Shown here in pieces: positions 57,128-64,000 of a stretch of 64,000 nt of DNA. The DNA is from Reticulascus tulasneorum (lineage: Eukaryota; Ascomycota; Sordariomycetes; Glomerellales; Reticulascaceae): contig LSAX01000003.1 of the NCBI GenBank assembly GCA_001557505.1, positions 3,348,001-3,412,000 on the forward strand, read 5' to 3'. Under the pieces are notes generated by a model. It was not told where the DNA came from. It was given only the letters and a program-made list of their open reading frames with translations, and searched no databases. The number at the start of each line of letters is the position of its first letter. Within the stretch, counting starts at the first letter, position 1. The translations under genes and the position numbers were made by a program.

Positions 57128-57649
57128 TCACTTCTTCCGCCCAACCGTCTCTGACTCTGCATCCGCATCATCGTCCGCCTCTCCCAACTCCTCCTCATTC
57201 CTTCCCACCCCGTTCGTAACCTCCCTCTTCTTCCCTTCCTGATCCGCGGCATCCTTCATCAGGACAGCCTCGTCATCCTTGGTGAAGATCTTCTTCGCAC
57301 TATCGATCTCACCCTTCTTCTCGAAGACCTCCTGCACCTTCCCCAGGAAGGCCGGGTTCTTGCGGAACACGAACTCGAAATCCTCGTACTTGACTTTCTG
57401 TCTGCCGGCGTAGTTGGCCGCGCGGGTAGCCTCGAACGCCATGCCCTGGATGAAGTCGGTGACGATCTCATCGAGCACGCGCACCGTTTCTGGCAGCGGG
57501 TTGCGGACGTCGCCGTGGGCGTAGAGCAACTGAGCGACTGGAAGTTGTTAGCGACCTACTGCGCATGGCTCCCAGTAGGTAGACCTACGCTCATTGTGCC
57601 CGAAGTTCATCTTCCCGACATTTTTGCCGGCACGAGCTCGGGGCTCCAT
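57128..57649 (-). CDS. taf13: TFIID subunit TAF13
   Basis: Exons 57649-57589 and 57537-57128 encode 156 residues. The 51-bp intron (GTAGGT, CTAAC branch, CAG) joins at phase 1 to restore MNFGHNELAQLLYAHGD. The N-terminus MEPRARAGKNVGKMNFG and the histone-fold block (about 22-100) with LPETVRVLDEIVTDFI and NYAGRQKVKYEDFEFVFRKNP mark it as TAF13, which pairs with TAF11 as a histone-fold dimer in TFIID (the equivalent human pair is TAF11/TAF13). The C-terminus (about 120-156) is acidic and ends in Arg-Lys-Lys. It is transcribed head to head with KSH1, with 464 bp between start codons. Confidence 0.94.
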
Positions 57650-58113
57650 CGTTGCGTAGAGTGAATTGGAGTTGCGTTAAGATCGTAAAGGAGTGCACAA
57701 CCTGTGGCTTCTTGTCGTGAAGAGAAGAGGAAGCAGATAATGCTTGCCTTTGTAGTAACGTGGAGTCAACCTGGGGATTAACGATTGACGTTGAAAGCTT
57801 AATATGTTCCTTGTATCACAAGCATGGCTCGGGATTGGCGAAGGGCAGAATTGGAGCTTGCTGGAGCCTCAAGCTGGCGGACAGTGGGGTTTAAGGCAAC
57901 TTAGCGGGACAGAGTGTGGCTGATGCACGAGCCAGGCCATCCCTGTCTGACCCAGCCCGCTAAAATATCGGGATTGATTGTCCAAAAAGCACACCTGGCG
58001 ATTCCGATGCCTAAGCTTCAACCTCAACTTGCAAGCTGTATTGCATGTGTTCACAACACTCTCTGCGAACGCCTCATCCCCTCAAATAGGTCGCTTCATC
58101 ACACGTCGCAAAC
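57650..58113. promoter_or_regulatory. Short bidirectional promoter of taf13 and ksh1
   Basis: Only 464 bp separate the two start codons, so both housekeeping promoters and leaders must fit here. No clear TATA box is seen on either strand. Confidence 0.5.
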
Positions 58114-58495
58114 ATGGTAAGTTTTTATGACCCCTGCTTTACGTGGCACTCCAATACTGACCTCACCCTGCTCTAGACTGCGATCTTCAACTTCCAGAGT
58201 CTCCTCCTCGTTCTACTCCTTCTCATCTGCACTTGCGCCTATGTACATCAACTCATACCGGCAATAATGGACAGGAACAAAGATGGGTATGTATCTTGTT
58301 ACACAGAGATGGGATACTGGCTAACGCTAAATAGGTTCATGGGGATCTTCTGGAAGTTCGCGAGGATAGGGGAACGACTTAGTCCATATATCAGCATGTG
58401 CTGCGTCTTCATGGCGGTTCGTACCCTCCTGGCTCCTCTTCCTCTCCATCGATCATCTTCTAATTAGGCGCTAGGTATCACTGTTCCTCACTTAG
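58114..58495 (+). CDS. ksh1: Kish/TMEM167 family secretory-pathway protein (71 aa)
   Basis: Four coding exons: 58114-58116, 58177-58286, 58335-58416 and 58475-58495. The first coding exon is just the ATG, followed at once by GTAAGT; the intron (60 bp) has a CTGAC branch. The second intron is 48 bp. The third (58417-58474) uses a weaker GTTCGT donor and a CTAAT branch, and it ends the protein as FMAVSLFLT. The result, [20 protein letters not shown]...[29 protein letters not shown] in pieces, is the Kish family by length (72 in human TMEM167A) and by the [12 protein letters not shown] and FWKxARIGER motifs. It has two membrane segments (about 8-27 and 54-69). Kish proteins act in the early secretory pathway at the Golgi. 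Without the last intron the frame would read on to 58467 with a non-family tail. Confidence 0.9.
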
Positions 58496-61400
58496 TGTAC
58501 GATTACAACCGTGTTAATATAGATATCGTCTCGTCAGGTTTGGAGTTTGCAGGTTGGGGGATCATGGAACTATGGCGTCAACAAGCGGAGGAGAGACATC
58601 AGGGTTTGCTCACACGCAAACAAAAAGCCATATGCGCCGTCACTATGGGCTCCAGCCCCGATATTCAATGAAATTACCCAAGATACAACTTGCCGAGCTC
58701 GAGGTTCACGAGATGTGATGTTGCCGACGCGAGGCTGATCATTGGTTTCGGCACCTGATTAGATGGCTGTCGCGCGGCCTCCAGGATAAATCCAGCCTCG
58801 AGAACACTTGCTGATGTTATAGGAGATGGACTGAATGGGGTACATGGTTCAAGTGATGCTCCCTTCCAGCAAACGATAGGAGCCAACGTGACACGGCGCT
58901 TAAAGAGGATATCAAACATCAAGCAAGGATCTAATTGTTACCGAGTTTGCCGAAACGAACTCCAGATCATCTCACAACACGCAAGTGGGGGTGCGGTGCT
59001 TTCAATGAGGCTGCTGATCAGCATCGCCAAGTACTGCGATTTTTCCACAACTTTTACCGACTTCGTCCTAACAATCTTTGAAACAGTGTCAGGTACTGGC
59101 TGAATGTTTAGGTTGCCACGGCAGTTCATCCATGCCTATATATACCAGGCAAATCGAACAGACGGCAGACGTCCCGTATTCCGGGAGGGGCGCTTGACGC
59201 GGCGCAAGTGGTCTAACAGCACTTCACCACTTCTGTTGCCCAAGCACAGTTATCTGCTTCGTTCTGCTGGTTGCATACATGCACCTCTATTCCGAGCAAA
59301 TTGTATTTTTCAGACCTCAGTAAAATGGCGCTACCCGTCATGGTGTCGGAAGCTGCCCTTCCCGCGCATTTCTAGGCTCCTACAGAAACAATTCGATGCA
59401 GCCGAAGTGAATGCGACGACCTGTATCAGATATGCAGTATCGGACATTCCCATTGAATATCCGCATCAGCAGCCTTGCTGCGCATGATCTGTGGTCTTTC
59501 ATATCCTCAAGTAATCGATAGAAGAGAGACTTGAGCCTACTGGGGACTAATGGAGGCAGGCGACCAGATACATATGGGTTCTAATTTGGCACTAAGCCGA
59601 TTGAGCCTCAAGAATTATGGAAGAGCCGTTGATATGGTAAAGATGCGAACTCGAGTGTCTGATATGTGCAAGACTTTTAGAGAGCCCGATTTTCAAGGCA
59701 TCCAGGAGCTAAGATGATACAACCATTGGTTTGGCACCGCTGCGGTTCATATCATTACCGCCTAATGTCCCTCTCCATCCTACAATGGCATCCAACCTGT
59801 AGTTCCTGGGATACATTCGTCAGTATGTAAAGGTCACGTTCTATATTGCCAAATACTGTCTCAGCCACATGACCGCTTAAGCTCATTACCCCTGAGCTGA
59901 ATAGACAGGTTGTATTCGCCATTTATAGCTTGATTTAAACTGTGTTACTAGTGCGGCGGTCGCCGTCCCGGAAACCAGATGTAGGGAGCACCTGCCGCTG
60001 TATAACACTGCTCGACAGACCCGGGAGCCAGTTTTGAGAATACTGAAGTAGGTATGAACTTAGCCACGCCACATTGCGTGCTACCGTCATAATCCCGTCA
60101 TAGTCGGACCGTCGAGCCTTCCGGCCGTGCCCAGCCAGGTCGGTCCTCTGGCAGATCGGAACGCCTTAGGAGGCATGGATTGGCCAGCAGCCACTCGGTG
60201 CTACCCCGTTCGACAGGCACAAGCTGATATCGATATTCGGTGGAACGACGTCGTCAAGAAATGCCGATATGTGCCGATGTCTCACCGAACGTGGGAACAC
60301 GTTGATGATGGCACGGGTATTCTGCTGTTCCTTCCGTTTGAGAACGTCTGTCAAGGCAACTGAGTTGAGTTAGTCGGGAGTGTAAGAACGGGAACAGTAT
60401 GCAGTCAAAGTGCTTGCTTGTGAAGCTGACCTGCGGGTATGCTAAGGAGGTTAGCCCATAACCACGGAGTGATACCTTTCCTCTCAAGGTCCCACAGCAT
60501 TAGTTTTTCGTGAAGCTTATGAATTGATACGTACAATGTTGAGAGCACATTACAGTGCCACTAGGAAGGAGTTTGTTGCGGCGTCCCGGACGGCATCACT
60601 GGAACAACGTGACAAAGTCTCGTGAATGTCACTCCCCCTTTATAGTTTCCATTCCATTACGCCGCTCTTCTCGGCGTCTTTATCCCCGCATAGCCGTGAC
60701 GAAAGTCAAGTCTCAATCTTGTCCCGACCAATCCAGCGGGGAGCATGAATCGTCGTTAAGAAACGGGGCGGACCGACGGAGAAGCCGTAGCCCCCAATCA
60801 TGACACCAAAGCTACGGCTCTTGCGGGTTCCTCCGCTATCTGGCATATGCACTTACACTGGCTGACATTTGGATGCCACAGATCCTCGGCAAGGAGTAGC
60901 AATTAAACAACACTGCTGCTAAGGGGAAGATTCTACGGATGACGTCATTGTAACTAAAAAGCTATACCACAGAGATTGATGGAGTAGCAAATTCTCGAAG
61001 CAAGACGACAATCCTGGAGGCCTTTAGACGGACCGGTACGGCATGAAAAATGGCGGCGATCACTGCAGCTCCGCTGCGTGCCAGCGGGGCGTTTAAAATG
61101 CCTGTTGTCGGTGTCTCACGAGGTTCGTGGCCCAGTTGCTGCTTCTGTAAATGGTCCGCGCCAACGAGACAAGGTAAGGGCCGATTCGCGAGACTTTGGA
61201 AGCAACCAGACATTCGATTAGCGTCTGGCCAGGAACAAATTTTGCTGTGTCTGGAGTTCCTGCGATGCAAAAAGCCAATGCGGACTCCTGACCCACTGGG
61301 ATTCCTTGCACTGTTTGGAATATACCTTGGCTGATGGCTCGGTAGAACCTCTCCGATGCGACGAAGTCAACGAGGAAGTTAAGCCGCCTTGGAGATTCCT

Positions 61401-61720
61401 TTTAGGGCTATTCTAATCCGAAAGGCTACAGGAAAGCAATCGACCAGAGAGTGTTTTTTTTTACGCCCGGTCGGCAAACCTGTGCCCTGTTACCACAACA
61501 ATGACTTGAAACGGTTTCTGAATGAGCCCCAGGCTCGTGGGGACAGCAATTCGGCAAGGCACGGAAGAGGGCCGGATTCGGGAATGACCAAGAGCACGGT
61601 TCGGGAGGCTCAAGACAAAGGTAATCAATTGCCCTTGCTTGATTGCTCAGTGACAGAGAACGGTGAAAGGGCTGCGGCATTGTATAGCGACCAAAAGAGT
61701 CAAGGTTCTAGCGCCAAACT

Positions 61721-61756
61721 GTCGAGAAGGCAGTCGAGAAGGCAGTCGAGAAGGCT
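61721..61756. repeat. 3 x 12-bp tandem repeat
   Basis: Three GTCGAGAAGGCA-type units lie head to tail; the third ends in T instead of A. They lie in an open frame that shows no other sign of coding. Confidence 0.8.
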
Positions 61757-62825
61757 GACCGGATGGAGGGTGATCAATCCTGTCGGGAGCAAGTGTTGGC
61801 ATCAAGCAGCATTTGCCGCTGGTCCCGTAGACCGTACATCAGGGTAGTAGAGATGAGTAAGGCCGAGTGCGTGGTTGTGCGATCTCGGATTCCGTGCCCC
61901 AATAGTGAGCGGCTCCTAGCATAATAGTGCCATCACCTTACTGCATTGTCACATCCCGAGGGTGCCTTGGCGGAGAAGACGAGTGTGAATGGAGATCTCT
62001 CGAAGCGCCGGAAGAATTACCTACATATGGTAGAGCACATGCCTTTTGCGCGATACGTGCGCGAGGAAGGTCGAGGCGCGGAAGCTGACCAGGTCTGTTC
62101 AAGTCTCCGCTGAGTCGTCGTGGTCGCTGCTTGAGCTTTTTTACCTATCAGACTCTATAACTGACTGCCAGGAACATTGCGAGAGGCACAGCGGGGATAG
62201 GGTCAGCGAGTTTGGTAGTTGGAAACGCCTGTCTGGTGTGGTTGCACGGAACTTGACCGGCTGCAGAGCAAAGTAGACCGGATGCGAAGGTCGTGTTTTG
62301 TTTGTCGCTTTCAGGCATTGGGATAAAGAGCCAGTCGTCCACACACACCAGACTCCGGCCTGTAATATGCAAGGTGACGAGGCTATCGTCTCTTTTTTTA
62401 TGCGTTTCGATAGCTGCAGGTGGTCTTAACTAGAACATGCCAGGAGTAGCACACCTTGGTAGGGAGGTTGCGTACGTTTCGGACGCAGGTGATGCGGGGC
62501 TGCTAGTCGAAGTATCCGCCAATATCGGTGTAAGTGAGTACGTGAAGATCACATCACATATTGATTGAATGCATGGCAACGATTAAGGTGAGATGGACAG
62601 CTAGTGTTTCGATAAGACAATTTCTCGGCCTTGTTAGGATGAATGCGGAGTGTGTACCGTACCTCTTCAGGGATGATGTAGGCCTACGAACAAGGCCTTT
62701 GGGGTTCTTTTATTAGTAGCAGCAATTCTAGGAGCGTTAGGGGACAATGCTGATGGTCGGGGCCGCTGCAGCCTCATTCTCGCATGGAGCCAGCGAGGGT
62801 CATCCCCGTCACATAACATTACATC

Positions 62826-62866
62826 CAGCTAGCCAGCTACGTATCTGCGTATGTAGCTAGCCAGCC
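62826..62866. repeat. Imperfect palindrome with GCTAGCCAGC units
   Basis: An arm at 62826-62843 (CAGCTAGCCAGCTACGTA) is mirrored, with about four mismatches, by 62849-62866 around a short loop. CCAG direct repeats follow to about 62872. No transposon ends were found nearby. Confidence 0.55.
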
Positions 62867-64000
62867 AGCCAGCTCACTGCATTCAGTGTTGGTACTTGTG
62901 CATCTGCAATGGCTGACCTTGACCACCAGTCGGGGGAGTCGATCAACCACATGGCAAAACGAGGCAGAGGGGGACAAGGGTCTTCCTAAGGACCTGCCCA
63001 GATGCAGCATTGACTCGTGTGTTTTTACGAGGTTGCAGTCCAGCAAAGAAAGTCAGCGAGTCATCTCGGGGCGCCATTCCCGGAAGAAAAGGCATGAGAT
63101 ACTACTACGTAGTGAGTAGTGAACATGGACGATGGCACGCTCTGGGTGATCCCCAGGCCATCCGCGCAGACCATACAGATTGGGGGGCACATCCATTACT
63201 CATGTGAATAAGATAAAAAGGTTATTTGTGTGTGTCGACTAGGAGGCATTCCGTCTGCAGATTGGAGAAAGGGCCATTTGCACACGCATCTGCGGTGCGC
63301 CGTGGATGCCGCGATCTAGTGATTGAAGATAGATTGGTAGATGAGTTTTGTGGCCCCGAGGACACGAGAAAGCGGCGGAGGGAGGCGTCAATGGATTTCA
63401 AATGGCTCCGGAACGCATTACATCGAGGGTGGCCACGGCGGCTGGATGCGCTCCAGAGTTGCCGGCTAATAAGTAGCCACTAATTACCCTACCTTAGCTG
63501 GGTGATTTTAGTAGGCTGGTAGTGTAGGTTGATCTGCAAGTGGGCTGGAATCGTTAGGCGCATTTGGCGTGGCGCATTTTTGATGCGATGCTGAGAGACA
63601 TGAGCTGGCCCCAAGGTCAATTCTTTCGCCGTGATGAGAATGTAGTATCTTGCAGATGACACGGCTGAGAGGAGGAGGAAGAAGGGGGGGAGGAGGAAAT
63701 GCAGGAAGGAAGAATTAATGGAACACTAATCTGCACTTGCTAAACTATTCTCTACTATTTGATATGAATTGCGGCAAGGGGACACAAAGGGTATGTGCAT
63801 ACACACTTCGGAATCCTTTGGGATCTCACTGGATTGGCAGAGAGACGGAGCGATTGAGTTGGATGATGGGTTATGAGCTACGTATTGGGACGAGTTTGCA
63901 GCTGAGCAAAATGGAGAGACCCTAAAGTGGCCCCCAATGCCTGGACACGCCAGCAGAAACCCCATAAACTAGAATGCCTTGACTGGCTACCTAGACTAGT

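Larger units (their letters stand above)
58496..64000. other. Right-end gene-poor stretch (5.5 kb)
   Basis: No open frame exceeds about 150 codons, none shows a family motif, and no pair of frames is linked by good splice signals and shared similarity. It contains the 3 x 12-bp repeat at 61721-61756 and the imperfect palindrome at 62826-62866. A decayed element or gene remnant is possible but was not identified. Confidence 0.5.

Noticed and set aside
58674..59129. Two neighbouring minus-strand frames that could be a gene fragment
   Set aside because: They cannot be joined by good splice sites and show no recognisable domain; left as part of the gene-poor stretch.

Overview
The window is nuclear DNA of a filamentous ascomycete (Pezizomycotina, most likely a Sordariomycete and possibly Hypocreales). 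The genes are split by short GT-AG introns, mostly 46-80 bp, with CTAAC or CTGAC branch points just before the acceptor. The gene set fits: het-c, ropy-type p150Glued, pyr4-type OMP decarboxylase, a Zn2Cys6 regulator and a MAT-type HMG protein. Each gene has its own promoter and there are no operons. Exon boundaries were worked out by hand from splice signals, reading phase and protein family conservation.

Layout, left to right: a vWA-domain protein (1.7-2.8 kb, +); a 924-residue coiled-coil protein of unknown function (3.5-6.5 kb, -); a 4.5-kb stretch without a recognisable gene; the splicing factor Rsd1/RBM39 (11.1-12.9, -); sphingolipid fatty-acid 2-hydroxylase Scs7 (13.6-14.8, -); HET-C (16.4-19.0, +); a PP2C phosphatase resembling mitochondrial Ptc6 (19.3-21.3, -); a BTB-like protein (22.2-23.7, +); a divergent high-affinity iron uptake pair, permease FTR1 (24.9-26.2, -) and ferroxidase FET3 (27.5-29.5, +), around a promoter with SreA-type GATA sites; phosphatidylinositol synthase PIS1 (30.1-31.1, -); a 3.5-kb gap rich in TACC/GGTA repeats; OMP decarboxylase (34.6-35.7, +); a Zn2Cys6 factor (36.7-39.1, +); a tandem-CCCH protein (40.3-42.1, +); SRP19/Sec65 (43.0-43.9, +); dynactin p150Glued (44.1-48.2, -); a MAT-type HMG-box regulator (48.7-51.0, -); RuvB-like AAA+ ATPase Rvb1 (51.9-53.5, -); an EamA/DMT-type transporter (54.7-56.1, -); and a head-to-head pair, TAF13 (57.1-57.6, -) and the 71-residue secretory protein Kish/KSH1 (58.1-58.5, +). 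The last 5.5 kb hold no gene I can support.

Most genes are unrelated housekeeping functions: transcription, splicing, SRP targeting, early secretion, dynein transport, lipids and pyrimidines. The one clear functional unit is FTR1-FET3. Fet3 oxidises Fe(II) to Fe(III), and the Fe(III) passes directly into the Ftr1 permease at the plasma membrane. Three exact ATCWGATAA sites lie between the two genes and suggest shared iron repression. I found no CRISPR array, rRNA gene, convincing tRNA gene or intact transposon. The best leads for something undescribed are the 924-residue protein, a palindrome/GATA-repeat module far upstream of it, and the two gene-poor stretches.
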